Assembly: GCA_036345935.2 (NCBI GenBank)
Contig: JADWOT020000008.1
Location: 14,896,655-14,960,654 of the forward strand
DNA: 64,000 bases
Direction of reading: 5' to 3'
Source: Taenia hydatigena
Taxonomy: Eukaryota; Platyhelminthes; Cestoda; Cyclophyllidea; Taeniidae
The translations under genes were made by a program, and so were the position numbers. The notes under the pieces were generated by a model. That model was not told the DNA's origin and did no database searches. It saw nothing but the letters and a program-made list of their open reading frames with translations. Positions 12,306 through 25,900 of this stretch are shown here, one piece after another. The stretch's first letter is position 1, and each line of letters starts with the position of its first letter.

Positions 12306-14051
12306 AAACTATGGTATCCTTGTTTTCTTGGCTAAACTGACTCGTCACACATGGGTGACAAATTTAACTAAATGACAAAGACAGATTCAAAGCGCATGAA
12401 GGCGCATTACTTTGCATCAAAATAAATGGGAAGGAAGCATCTGAAAAGTGCTGGCTAAATTTTCCCTTCGACGGGCCATGGAAGCAAATGAGTGAACCTT
12501 TGGGCTATCAGCCTAGGGGTAAATGTAGTAAGAGTCGGTGAACCCAACAGACTAAAATTCCTAAGGGCCAATTAGCTAGCTCGTTTTTTTGCTCCAAGTT
12601 TAGAAGAATGGTAATGTAGGCATTCAGACTGCAACCACCTTGTGATTGCCTTGTTTAAACGGTTAGGTGCAGTTCAAACTCGAATGGCAGAAGAATCACC
12701 TTTTTTGGCCTATTTTTTAAATGTGGTCGATTCATCCTATTTTCGTCATCCCTGCGACAGGGAGAACTGGGTCATTTTTGGCTGAAAGTAAGGTAGTAAA
12801 GCGTGTCTACTCTAGATCCAAAGAAGCCTTTCTGTTCTTGTGATAGTTACATGAAGGAGTAGGAGATAATTAACCTTTTATGATACTCATATTCGCACTT
12901 TTCACTCATGTCCACCCAGGATTGTCACCTACTACCATGGAGGTGGCTCACATGAATCGCCTAGAGACGATTTCGGCTAGTACTGCTTCCAAGTAGGATG
13001 GTTTATTGACTAACTTCGTTTAAGAGCAAAGCCGTGGAAGTGTTCTTGAGCAACAAAAAAGGAGCAATTCTATGTTTGAACTCCTTTAAAAAAGAATACT
13101 AAATTCCGTTTCGATAATCTTATCGTTGCGTCGATAGTTTTATTAATAAACGTATTAACCGGGCAGTGCTGAAGTCAATTTTGGAGGCAGGAGATGATGC
13201 GGCACATTTTTTCTCTTGTGACCAGTGGAAACCTTAGAACCCTCGAGGCAAGAAGGGAGGTAGGCAGGTGGGCGGTTAAACTTCAAAGCGTATCGCATCA
13301 GGCCTTATCTCACCGCGCTGGCTCTATCTCTCACCCTTCGGCAAAGGATACAACCTCACGGGGTCGGTCAGATTTCAAGATGTATCGAAGACGCGAAGGT
13401 GGGCGCAGGCAGGAGGCAGAAGGAGAACAAAGGCACCGCACTCGGAGTCTGCAAGCGTCAAAAATCAACACTTACCAAACATGAGAGCACTGACCGGACA
13501 CAGTTTTGATTGCATGTCTCTGCTTTCAGAGGACAGAGTGAGATTAAATTGTTCCTAAGTGAGATACTGAAGCTTTATATGTATAAATTTTTAAAAAACC
13601 TCAACCTAGGGCTCACAAGTAGTCTATTAGTTGCCTTTGTATATATTTTAAACCGCAATAAACGGAAAAATAATTTTAATTCTAAATGATTTGTTTAAAG
13701 CTGGTGCATATGTTCAGCGACTTCAAGGCATTGATGCGTGTAATGCTTCCGTTCTTCTACACTGGAATTAAGAAAACTTTTGTTGCCTGTAGATGAATAT
13801 GAAATTGCCTTCCTCCTCCGCCTTCTCAGCCACGAAATTGGCCCCGTCTGCCCGCATTTGAAAAAAAGTGTTGCATACATATCCTATTTGTGACGAAGGC
13901 ATCGCATTGTCATTCGCGTTTACCATTTTGAGTTTTTTTTAATAATGCTGCATACTTGAGGATCTGTTAAATGTGGTTGTGCCTTCTAATTATCTGGTGA
14001 GCTATTAGTCTTCAGTGAAGAGCGTTAGGACAACTGTTTTTGCTCTGCGAG

Positions 14052-14189
14052 TACGCTCGGAAGAGGGGCAAACTTCACTTTCTCACCGACCCTGTTGACG
14101 TGACATTTGCAGAGCACTCCGCTGCCCCAACTGATTACAGTCATATCTGCGAAGGATCTCCAAAAGGATCCAAGAAAAGTGGAAATTAA
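14052..14189 (+). CDS. Possible terminal exon with nearby poly(A) signal
   Basis: After an acceptor-like gctctgcgag, 45 open codons run to a TAA at 14187-14189, containing a segment reading FLTDPVDVTFAEHSAAPTD. A canonical AATAAA follows at 14211-14216, only 21 bases after the stop. An open exon-like stretch just upstream (from 13793, after cctgtag) might precede it, but I could not confirm a donor. I recognise no family. The poly(A) signal so close to the stop is the best support; the open frame itself is short enough to be chance. Confidence 0.25.
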   Translation, partial: YARKRGKLHFLTDPVDVTFAEHSAAPTDYSHICEGSPKGSKKSGN

Positions 14190-17100
14190 TTTATGTGTCT
14201 GTGATAGACAAATAAAAGTGTCGAATTGGCCTTCAGTCTAACTCATTTCAGCCCTAAGTGCAGCAACTTGTGGACTAAATACATGACTGGATAACTGGCA
14301 CAAAATATGCGTGTAAATACATGAGTATTTACAGCCCATAGACACAGGTAATGACACAAGGGTTTATTGTGACAGGCTCGACAGTTAGCGATAGCAAAGG
14401 AATTTAGGACATAGCAAAGTAGCAGGTAATTTTATGTTTACTATCTCTCAGTGCCATTAAGGATCTCTTCCGCAGGGAATGTGAAGTAACCGCCACAAGT
14501 GCAAATCATTTTGGCATGCTTAAGGAGGACTCGAAGTCAAAATTTCTCCCTTAATAAGGCTGAAATGCATCAAAGGAAAGAGTATTGCCGGCTCACAACA
14601 CTTCCTATCAAACCGTTAGCCGTTTAAGTGAGGAGCTGTTATGCGTCTGGTTCGTAATTTGGACCTGGTAATCTATCATTCCTTCATGATTAAACAAATA
14701 AATAGGGCGTTGAGGAGGTAAATATTCCCTCACTGTAAATAACAGCAAATAATTTATAAATTCCCCATTTATCTCTATCCGAAGGGGACAACTGTAGGAC
14801 GAACTAGGTCGTCCTTTACTTTCACGGCTAAAGCTTTTAAGGCATCTTCCAGCCAAGAGACATTATCTTTCGCTCCCCAGATGTCTGAAACACTGACCTT
14901 GGTCGAATTGTTTTTACTTCTTTGTGATGACATAGGGGCTATTAAAGCTGAAGTCCACGTATGTAGGGGTTAACCCAAGCTGTTAGATCAGTGAGGGCCA
15001 TCTAAAAGGAGTGCAAATACACAATTGATAATTTTTGGCCATTCATGGTCTTTTACAAATGATGCGAGTATATTTTAGGAAAAGCCGCATCCCTTAGCTT
15101 TGGCTCTGACTTCGAGAAGTCTGACTTCGGCTTACCTTTTGCACGAAGCACCCGGCATTTTCCTTTGCTTTAAGAAATCGGTTTGCATTTGGAACAGGAG
15201 ATTGTACCAAAGTTAACGGGAGAAATCCGTGGAAATAAAATTAGGATTCAACCATTAGGAGGGCATGACTCTTCGTCTGTCCTCAATATTGTCGTCTGCC
15301 AGACAGGCGAGCAAGCAACTGCATGTTCATACGGGTGTGAATTTAATTTAAAGACCTACTAAATAGTCATGCAAGACAGCAAGCAAGCGAGAGGGAGGGA
15401 GAGAGGGAGTGAACCTAACACAGCGATCAGGCTAGTCCACAGTCTTTGCATAATTCGTGGCCGTGCAATCGCCGACTCGAGATCAAAGGTGCCGCCAGTG
15501 GCCACATCAAAGGAAGAGGGTAGAGGGAGAGAGGATAGGGTGCGGGATACGGGATCGGACGAGGGGTCATATCCGTTCACCAGCGCCACCTTTCCCATTA
15601 CCCAATAATAAAATTGCGTGTTTTTGCCTATGATTTCCCGCCCCACAACGTGGAGATATTGCGGCGTTACACAACCAGTCACTGACCTCCCTCCATTTGG
15701 GGGGCTGTGGAATGCACATTTTTGAAGTGTCTTCTTTTTGGAGAAATTAACACTCTTCTGGGTGCCATTAAAAGAACAGCATGAAGTGATGTTAGTGCTG
15801 GTTTTGCTTGCAAAAAGAAGTCGAGCTTTTATGTCCTATCGATACTACTCACTTTGGATCCAATAGCTTATTTCGGCTAGGCACTTTGTTTAGAGATTGT
15901 TCTTGTCAATAAACCCAATATATTACAGTAAACCCAGCAGTTTTAAAGCTAGATTACAGCCAGAATTTATAAAAGCCCTTTTTACTTGTTTTGGATGAAA
16001 AACAGAAAAATTTTTACTGTTTACGAACTTCTTAATTGTTGGAAATTTTCTTAAAATAGTTGTAAGTTTACTGGAAGGCTCTAAAATTTACGGCTTCTTC
16101 AACAAAATGGCAATTTCTCGACCTATCAGAGCAACTTACATCGCTACCTTATCCACGGGTTCGTTTGGATTCGCCTTATTAAGAGACCAGAGAGTGGATT
16201 GAGCTAGACCCATGACTGAGAAGGTGTTACTGTCCTCCTCAAAGGAGGAGAAAATCCCGATCTTCCATGAAATTTGGATTGCGAATTTCTGATATGCAAC
16301 AATACAAGCTATCCACCTTTAACCAGTCTTTCCAATCCAAGGGGTCAAAGCTGGCGCTAGAGGAACCAAAACTGTGTTAGCATAAAATGAGCAACGGATG
16401 TCTTCGTCACTATTTATTATAAAATAATTCCAACTTGTCCGTATTCGTAACAAATTCGAGGGATACTTATTACAAAATAAGTAGGCAAAAATGGGGCAAA
16501 AGTTCCAGAAAGTAGCACAATCATTCGAAAAAGTTAAGATATTTGTTTTATTAACCCAAATTAATCTGTTCTACCTCTCTAACATCAGAACACTGTTTAA
16601 GTATGGAAAAGAGAGTGCACATTTGCTGTTTAACTAATGCAACTATTCATTGTGGGATTGAAAAATACAAACACCTTGTCAAGGTTTTCTGCAATCCAAG
16701 AGCCAAATCTTTCGCGTCATCAGATACACGGTCATGGACTTTTCCTTCTTCTTTGTAGATTAAATTTAGGTCCTTCCAATTTGTAAACTAAGTGATGCCG
16801 TTCCGTATAAGATTTGAGTTATTTGAAATTTTCCCAGTTAATATTTGAGCATATTTTGCTGGATAAGCTGCCACTACAAAATCTTGTCCCTAATCTGCAG
16901 AGATAGGAACAGCCTTACCTTCCACACAGATACGTGGATAACTTTTGGGACAAATTGACCTGTGATCTTTATACTGCATCATATAGTCTTTTGAGGCTTC
17001 ATCGGTGAAGTCATCTGAGAAGGATCATACTTTTTTCGCGAACAGACAAGTTTGGATACACTACAACCCTCTTATAAGAAGGGAATTTTCTTCAGCTGTA

Positions 17101-19435
17101 TTACAGCCTTAAAACACATTCTAATTCCCGAAAATCAGTGAGGTCGCTAGAAGCCAATATAGTGGGGGAGGACTATGCTACTTACAAACGTACAAAATGT
17201 CCGAAGGCCATTTCGCAGGGTAGAGGCATAGCCTTGCAACTTAAAGTGTCAGCGGCGATGCAAATAATCAAACCACTACACGCATAAAATTCAATTTTCA
17301 ACGCAACCTTTTGTGAAGTTTGATTTTTTTTGGGAAGTTAATGGGATATTCCCAGCAAACCTTTGAATCGACCAAATGTTTAAGCAGTTCTGTGCCATTA
17401 AAAGAGACGAAAATTTGCTCCAAATCTGACAAGCAACTTTAGGTAAAATGTTGGGTGTGAACCAGCATATCGGTTTTAAATAATGACGCGATGCGATTCC
17501 CCATGTCTTTCAACAAGGTTCACTCATGACTACTAATTTTGTACATTTTCGAGGATTGCTCTCCCCATTATTAAGGAAAAAAATAACAAAAAAATTCTTA
17601 GATGCACCTAATATATTTTGCCATAAATGTTAGTAAATCTTAATCCGCGATTTCGAATGATGTGGCAGAAAAGTTGTGGAGCATGGGAGTAAGGGTTACA
17701 TTGCTTTGAAAATAGCCATTTCCTATCCAAAGTCCCTAAGAGTTAAAATCTAATCAACATATGTTCCGAGTTTGGCTAAAATTACAGCTATTCAAAAGTA
17801 AAAGAACCATTCGAGAGGCGTCTGGAAAAGCCAACCAAGTGTGGAACCAATCTGTGGCGGGGCTTTCGAGTTAAACAAACATAAAGTACGACATAAAGGA
17901 GACCCGGCATAAAAGTACTATCTAACCCCAATGATCGTTTTTTAGTTGTTTATGGAGCAGTGCGTCGCGAATAAAATTTTATGCACAAAACCAGAACCGG
18001 TATGCGCCATCGAACGGATATAAAGCATACCGCTTTATTGCATTTTTTCTTTAATTTTTAACAGCGTAAAGTGGAAATTTGTCAATTACTAGAATGCCTA
18101 TACTTAATCGTAAAAGTCTAAGGTAGGAAAACCCTTAAGCTGATTGATTTGGACATTCAAGTACTACCCTATGAGTTCATTTGTGTGGCTGGATTGAAAT
18201 TGCATTTTGAAACTCGTAATTCGCTCTTCTCATTACGGTAAATTTATCTGTTCCGTTAAACGGTTATTTTGCTCATATTCGAAAAAATTTGGGCCAAATT
18301 ACGGTATTCATGGCATTGATGACTGGCTGGACTTAAATACATTGTGGGGGTAATAAGGACACCATCATGAGACATCATAACTGAAAGATCAAAGGCAGCA
18401 GAACATGCTCTAACAGAATGAGGGGAAGAGAGACATTAAATGGGCAATTCGCGAGACTTGTTACAATAAATGGAGATAGCTTTTTAATAAATACTTTATA
18501 GTAGATGCTGCATTAAACAGACCTACAGCTGTCAATGCTAAAATATCTTATTTTAAGAAACTAAATTTATGTATAGTAATCATATCAAGTAGTTATGAAT
18601 CGGGTCGTTAGTGTTATTAATGTTATTTTGCCATCAGTATACCGTTTATGCAGCTGAAACAAAAAAATAATGAGCCTGTCAATGGCATGCACAGGACCCG
18701 GCTTACGTGTAGCCTACAGATATTTACACATGGATACAGTGAGGGTTTTTCCTAATGCCACACGTTAAAATTGCGTAAAAATAGCGCATTCATTTAAAAG
18801 ATTATTAGGAATTTCTTTAAAGCATATCATTTTTGCTTTTATCAGCTTTAAAATTATGTCGCAGAGGGGTTAATAACGAGAACGGATTTTCAGTTAACTT
18901 AGACCTTTAAGCCTATCGCATTGGATTTTATGTGATTTTTCTAATGTAAGATCAGAAGAATTAAAAAAGGATTTTGTAGCATCACCAAATTCATTGCTTC
19001 TTAATTGCTCCCCCTTTCCCCTCTCCCCAATCTTAGCGTATCGACCAATCCGAAGTCCCTCGCATTCCAATATCGATTTTTGATATTTGTTTTTAATTTA
19101 TCGTTTTAATGTCAGAGTCGCGTTAAAAGGCTGGTCATGTAGGGACGTGAGCTGTGCATGGAGCAAGCACACAGCTCCACTCCCCTTTAGAGCAAAAAAT
19201 TTGACAAAGTATAGACTTATAGAGGCAAAAAGGGAGGCAGCTTGCTTTGAAGTCTGCCGGAAAGAAGGAATTGAAAACAAAACCCCAGCAAAGGCTGAAT
19301 GGAATTCAAATTTTTACCGATGTAAGTCGGCATGTGTGGAAAATTGCTTTGATCTTTGCACCGAGGTATTTCCTCCCTATTCTAGCAGGCTAAAGGAAGA
19401 CAGGCAGGAGGGATGGACGGATGGAAGGACGGACG

Positions 19436-19481
19436 TTTGCACTTGCGTATGTATATGCGTGCATGTGTGTGTGTTTGTGTA
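19436..19481. repeat. GT-rich simple repeat
   Basis: Imperfect (GT)n with TGCGTA and TGCATG interruptions, preceded by a GGAC/GGAT-rich block from about 19405. Translating it gives an artificial run of Cys and Val at the end of an overlapping ORF, which argues against that ORF's 3' part being coding. Confidence 0.8.
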
Positions 19482-19520
19482 GAGGTGTCATTTTATTGGC
19501 CTAATTGTCTATTATTAAGT

Positions 19521-19540
19521 CGCGACACCGTGCTGTCGCG
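19521..19540. repeat. Perfect 7-bp stem hairpin
   Basis: CGCGACA and TGTCGCG are exact inverse complements around a 6-base loop (ccgtgc). It sits about 450 bases upstream of the secreted-protein gene's start codon and is GC-rich in an AT-rich setting. Function unknown; such a stem can arise by chance in a window this long. Confidence 0.7.
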
Positions 19541-19937
19541 TCCTTCCTTTGAAGTCTACTCTCATTAGGGGACACTAAAAGATACAATACAATCGCTACA
19601 GACTCTTAGAGCATCCATTCTCCTCTTCCTCCCTTGAAGGATGGAAGACACCTTTGATTTATTACATGTTCCTGCAATTTGATTGAAGCAAATTTTAGCG
19701 GTTGTCCGAATTAAGGATGGATAAACGAGCAAAAGAGATTCAATTGTGGATTCAAAAAAGTGATTCCTGTAGTCAAGTTTATTTGATGACTTCATACAAC
19801 TTCACTCAATCAGGATCTGTGACAAAGTACTGGAGGTAAACTCCAAAAGGGTCAGTTTTTGATTGGTTGTCGGGTTCCGTGCTTGCAGCACCTATACACA
19901 TACACACGCACGCATACGTACGCACCCTCAGCACCAC

Positions 19938-19943
19938 ATATAA
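19938..19943 (+). promoter_or_regulatory. Probable TATA box of the secreted-protein gene
   Basis: ATATAA (within catataagg) lies 49 bases before the ATG at 19992. That distance leaves room for transcription start about 30 bases downstream and a leader of about 20 bases. A CA-rich microsatellite (about 19888-19925) is directly upstream. Confidence 0.5.
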
Positions 19944-19991
19944 GGCGGCTAGTGGTGGTCGTAAGATCAAGACAAACTGCAAAACAACAGC

Positions 19992-22900
19992 ATGACACCG
20001 GTTAGGCTCACATTCACGCTCACTCCCTTCCTCATCTGCACCATCCTCACTTGTAAATCAGTGATCCCCTTGACCTCCACGACATTTTATCGGGATGAGG
20101 ATAAGCAATGGATCCTTGCAGGTCTCTCCCTCATTCGCAGACTTGACTGCACCCACGTGACAAGTATCAGTCGTCAGGAGTGCGTCAAGATACGTGTAGC
20201 ACCGGCTTCTAGATTCGTCGCCTACTTAGCAACGCTGGAACACGATGGATTGCAGTATCTCGTGATGACACATCCAGAGATAGAGGAAGGCGAGGAGGGG
20301 GAAGCTAAGCTGCAAACGCAGGAGGGGAACTTGACTGGAGTTTTGGTGCTGGATCCGCTTGCAGACCGCGCTTTTGGACATCCCCTTTTCATCTTTCGCA
20401 TCGTCGCCTTTAATGGAAGCCGGGAAGAGCAGTTACGGAAGTGTTTGGACCATCGGGGATTAATGTACAGTACGTGAAGTCACCTTGAATCGCAAAGTTT
20501 GCGCCTATTCACAGACTGATTTGCTGTGTGGAAGGTAGATAGATAAATCCAACATTGAATCATCACCCAATTTTCTACGTGACTAACATGGTTCCCACGA
20601 TTGACCGTCTCTCAAGGTTTTTTGAATATCTTCTTTCACTCTATTCTGCACATGGAAATGTAGCAGTTGTTATCGTTCCCGAAAACAGTTCCTTCTTAGG
20701 TCTCTAAGAACTTCCAAAAACCATTAGATATCCGAATTAATTATCATGCTATCTTCATTACTACTCAATTATAGGTTTAAGTAACATGCGTCAAATTTTA
20801 ATTGATTCATTTATCCTCTGGACAAACCACTGTCCCGGGAGTTACCGATTTTCAGAAGATATATTGCTCATTTATTTACTTATTAACTCTTGTCATCACT
20901 TAACAAAAGAGTAAGGATTGCAATGGGTGACTTGAAATGAACGAAATGTTGATCCAGCGTAACGAAGACCGAAGACTTCGGCTCTGATGCCTGTGATTTG
21001 TAGCCACGAGACAAAGTCATCGATAATAACACAAGCTAAGGCGATTACATCGATGCTGTCTGTAATGCAATGTAATGTGTTTCGGGTCCTCAAATGCTAA
21101 GCGTAGGAAGTTCGTTGGGCGCAAGTGGATTACTTTCATGTTAATGATTGTGCTAATCTCTTCTCGTTAGGGGTTAGATGAAGCACTTTTTACATTTATC
21201 CATGCAATCGACCAAAATTAAGGAGGAACTGAATGACAGATCATTAAATGTGATAAGATGATGCAATATGCTAGTTTCTAACAGTGATAAAATTTCGTCT
21301 CTTAAAGAGTGCCTCTCAGGGTCAATTGGCTCGGTTACATGGACTGTTTTATGTGGAAAAAAACGTTTCTGCAAAATGCGCCCTTAACTCTTACCCAGCG
21401 TTTTTGGTTCCCTCTGTCATCAAAGAAGAGCCAAGGGAAGGAGGATGGGAAGGTACCTTTGAAGGCCTAACCCAAGCCGTGTACTAAATGAAGAAGAAAT
21501 GCGGAAAAAGGCAGCCTTTTCAAGTTGAGTGCGGCACAGGGCCCTTGTTGTGTGGCCAAATGCCAAGTCAATTAGCGTAGCGTTTCTTTTTTAAACAAGA
21601 ATACAGAAGCGCGCCTTTCTTTCATATGTTCCGATAGTATTGCAAAGAAAACATTCATCAGTTTGCCGAACAAACCACCAACCTAAAAGGCCCCTGTTGC
21701 TAAGGCAAGATAAATATCTCTCGTAGAAATTCATGGGAAATTCTCGATCCCATTTTCTTTTTCGAATTGATCGCTAAATGACTTAGTATTTTACTGACTT
21801 TAGAGCATTAGATGATGCCATCCAGAAAAGTTCATCTTTTCGCAAAAATTTATTGAAGAATAATTGAAATTCACACGCTCGTTAACACAGTCGACGGAGT
21901 GATTGACAATTTGACAGCAGTAAACATGATTTATCTTGTCAAAATGGTGGAAAGTGTAGTCCATTTTACCTTATTCATGACACGGCCTTTTCCGTGATGG
22001 ACATTTCAGATGCCTGTTAAATTTTACTGGTATATGCAGAAGATAAAATGACGGTTCAACACTTTGGTTTGTTAGTTTGTATTCAGCGGTGAACGGATTG
22101 TGGCTGTGTGCTTGAAGATGTGGGATGATCATTAGCTGTCTGATCTCAACTAGCCAACGGAGAGGGGAAAATTTAGTCGAAATGGACACCCATACACACC
22201 TACACCCGCACACATATACACACGGGAAAACGAACACACCAACTGTTGGAGATCGGACAGTCAGCGAAATAATCTAATTATCCTGTCTGAGATGTTCACT
22301 TCCCCTTAAAGTCGAAAAGAGCCGAACCTTCGTTTTGCCAAGACGTTTAGAAAACCGTATCGCTTAATTTCCTGTCTTGTTAGTACCACTGACACTGTCT
22401 TGACTGCTAACTGTATAGGCTAGTATGCATGCGCGCTTCACAGTAGCATCACAAGTGAAGACAATTTAGCGTTTTTCCACTTTCAGGAAGTGAATGCATT
22501 CATCAAGAAGTCAAGTCAGGTTGTCCTCTTGTTTTCCTTTCTGCCGGCCAACTTGAAGAGACTTCAAAATCCTCACAAGGTAGTGGGGTGTGCGAATACC
22601 AGTTTCTACCACGTGTAACCACATTCGACTCAACAAAGAATCTTCTACAATGTATCCCGCATGCAGCTCCCTGTCTTTCGGGTCCCCAACAGAGACAGAG
22701 ACGTAGACGTAAGTCCACCATCCGCGCTCTTAACATTCAAGCATTGAATGCACGAAACCGTGTGATCAATGGTCCCTTCAGTGGTCGATCAAGACTAATG
22801 CTCACTAACAGCATGTGACTCTAAGCCAATAAAAGTAGAGGATTCTGCCTTCGTGTAGATCATTGGTCAACCTTAGCCAAAGCTCATCTTGGATTGGCAG

Positions 22901-25900
22901 AGCAATGGCATCCGTTGTGCTTCATATGATAATCACTGATCTTAAATGGAAACAAATGTTGGCCAATTCGAAATACTTACAATATGAACAAAGCTGATAA
23001 TCTTGTGGCACGTTTAGAATCTCTCTCGAAAAATCCGAAATACTTGAAGAGAAACATTGTGCATCCAGATGTTGAATAGATTTTCGGTGAGCTCACACAG
23101 TTCTTCCATTGTTTCACGACTAAACAGTGCAAGGGATTGGGAATCTTGTGAGAGCTTAATTTTATCATAAAAGATTTGTGCTAATCAACTGTAGCGTTGA
23201 ACGTTCTTTTGAAACGATTCTGTGCAGAATCATGTCTTCGCTTACCCAAACTTTTCCCAAGCATCTCATTTGCCTGTACGTGTACATAGGACTTCACCGT
23301 AGACGCGTACTCATGCCAGCATATCTGCACGAAAATCTCATTTGGAGCAGAAACCCACAATGGATCAATCCCTTGACTAGACGCGATACCAGCAATTCCT
23401 TCCTACCTCAACGACCCATTCGTCCCACAGCCACATCTTCAAAGCCCAGCCAGTATCCACCGAAACCCGATGATGACGCCATATGCTCCTCCTATGACCG
23501 ATGTGACCACGCATTGTTATTATCCAGCAGACTTGGAGAAAAGGAACACACAGATACTTCAACTAACGGGAGGCAACAGAAGCGGCATCTAATAGATAAA
23601 ATGCGCTCCTTGGGCTTCACCTCACGTTACCTCTCCGTATTTCCACCTGAAGAGAGATTACCAACGTCGTATCATTTCTTTGACTTTCCTGTCAGGCAAA
23701 AAGGTAAAATAAGTCAACAATAGATTGGTTTATATTGCTACACAGACAAAAGTAGTTTTGAATAATCACTAAGATACCTGACGAATCGATCGTTTAATTT
23801 AAAAATTAAATGCAATTGGATTAGGAGAAATGATTTGCCACTTAATGCTTGGCTAGGTTCATATTTATTTTCTTGAGAAGTTCATTGCATAACTGCAAAA
23901 AAAAGTTTGTAAAGAAACAACCTGTTCCCATATTTCATCACATTGTACCTGAACCCCGATGCATTTAATTTTTGAAGACAGATGCGCAACGAAATGTCAG
24001 GAAATTTGTAGCAACATAAAGCTATTTAGGCATGATTAATGGTAGCGTCAAAGTAATTTGCTTGGAAGACTCTTATGCATTCACGTCCAGTCTTTGAAGG
24101 AAGTTTCGTCGAATCAGCGGTTTGATGTCAGAATATCCGCAAATGGTGAAGCACCGTGGCCTTAAACAAAATAGCACTAGATGGCTTGCATTTTAGAAAT
24201 GCCTTCGTTTAAAGTGCTTAAGAATTCTCGAATTTGGGGTGTTTTAGCAATATCAAAAAACACATCAACCAAGGCAGCGTTCCGTGCCAGAATGCAAAAA
24301 CTCTGCCAGACACCGCGTTGTGTCTCAACGTTATTCCTCTACTTAAACAACTTTGTCCTTCCAAATGGCGATATGCTCATTGGGAGCAATAATCTGGTAA
24401 GATTTATGCTACTAAATTACAATTAAGTAGGTGAGGTTATGCACTCAAACTTACTGCATAATGCATGAGATTTGTGGAAACTGCCAAACTTAAATTACAA
24501 GCATCACCTCCCTTTCTGACCAGTATATTGTCACATCACTTTTGAAATCGGTCTTTATGCGACTGGTGCAAGGTTCATTTCAGCCATGTACTTTGATTAT
24601 ACAAAATCTTACTAGCATATCCTGAATCTGTCTTTATTTTCATCGAATTTTTTTTGGATTCAGCAATAACTGCAAGGAACTCCGTTTAAAAACATCCCTT
24701 TTGATTTCCTAAAACTTTAATTTTTAAGTTATGGGCAGACAATGTCATTCTGTAAGAAGCTAATGAGATTTGTTCCACTTTGCTCCAAATTTTAATAAAA
24801 TTCTTTGAGAGCATTTAACCGGTTAAAGGTGAGCAAGTTGTTTAATGACTTTTATTGAACTCACACATTTAGACAAGCCAAAATGAGCGCTATAGTGTCT
24901 CGGAATTGCTCTCAGATCTTAGCGGATGTCAAGCGTCTTTAGTTTTCGCATTGGTGGACCAAAACTTCGGTGGGATTCTGTTGGAAAGTCTGAATGTACG
25001 AGCGGCCGAATTCACTAATCTAGTTCTTCTCAGTGCCACACGGCAGGCGAGTGCATTGCAAACGGAGCAGATGGTGGTGGATCGACCTCCTTCAGAGTTT
25101 TTCTACCCTCTTTACCACGCCTACCGGTTGGGGCACTATGAACTTTACGGGGTGGAGGATCTTCTAACTTACGTGGTAGAAAGCCTACCACTATCCCAAA
25201 TGCTAGTAGCAGACATTGAAAAAGTAAGCTTTTACTCTTTAAAGCCAAAATCAACTATTTAAAAGTATATTTTGATCGGTGATTGGATGACTGCATTTGG
25301 TGAGTTAAAGATCAGTGAAATTGAGACGTGCATTATTATAATCAGTAAATCAACTCTCCATTATAAATGCTTAACCATCCGCTTCAATAAAATCGAAACA
25401 TACTAGAACAATAATACAAATGCAATGTAAAAAGGAATACAGCATTTGTTTCCAGTAAAAGGAGATGACCACATAAAATATGGGTTTGCTTACAGTGATA
25501 TGGTATTGCGCATTTGATTTCGTATTTGAGCAGTTGTCTCCAAAACCGAAAAAAGACCCTGAATGGACAGGACACGATTGTCCTTTTTAAGCGCCTATCC
25601 TCTAGTTTTATTGCATGATATGAAAAATCGGCAGGTGGAAGAAGTGTTTGAAAGGTTCGCTCGGATTTAGACAATTGTCTATTGAAGGAATTACTCACAT
25701 CAGTTGCACTCTCCGAAACAGTCGGATTCTGTCCCCTAGGTCTTACCCAACATCGTTACACCATGGCATTTTGCTGCGTGCGTTTCATGAGAAAATAAAT
25801 TGCGGTCTACCCTGCTTTGGACGCACTGATAGGAATTTAACACCTTTGTGTTTGTTGACAAAAATCCTAAATATTCAGCACGTATAGTGCGAACAATTCC

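Larger units (their letters stand above)
6232..13790. other. Long gene-poor stretch
   Basis: Many ORFs of 60-118 codons occur on both strands but none shows a recognisable domain, and most overlap another equally open frame. The 118-codon minus ORF at 6754-7110 has unremarkable composition and no splice support. From about 8195 to 8395 a pyrimidine-rich tract is followed by a purine-rich tract. Weak exon-like open stretches end near 10500 (plus) and 11119 (plus). I cannot assemble a gene from them. Confidence 0.35.
14217..19937. other. Gene-poor, AT-rich intergenic stretch
   Basis: From about 15700 to 19080 there is no ORF of even 60 codons on either strand, and I see no splice-site pairs with coding-like sequence. 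A purine-rich block (GAGA and GGGA runs) lies at about 15385-15545. Near the end, the 500 bases before the next gene hold a short hairpin and GT/CA simple repeats. A 131-codon plus ORF at 19087-19482 is discussed under findings. Confidence 0.5.

Noticed and set aside
13194..13484. 96-codon Arg/Ser/Glu-rich plus ORF
   Set aside because: Composition follows a locally purine-rich, GC-richer patch. Another plus frame just upstream is also open and looks as protein-like, so neither is supported.
15359..15682. 107-codon minus and 79-codon plus ORFs facing each other
   Set aside because: They sit on a GAGA/GGGA-rich block where both strands lack stops; no domain or splice support.
19436..19482. Cys/Val-rich tail of the 131-codon plus ORF
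   Set aside because: It is a translation of a GT-rich microsatellite, not a real Cys-rich domain.
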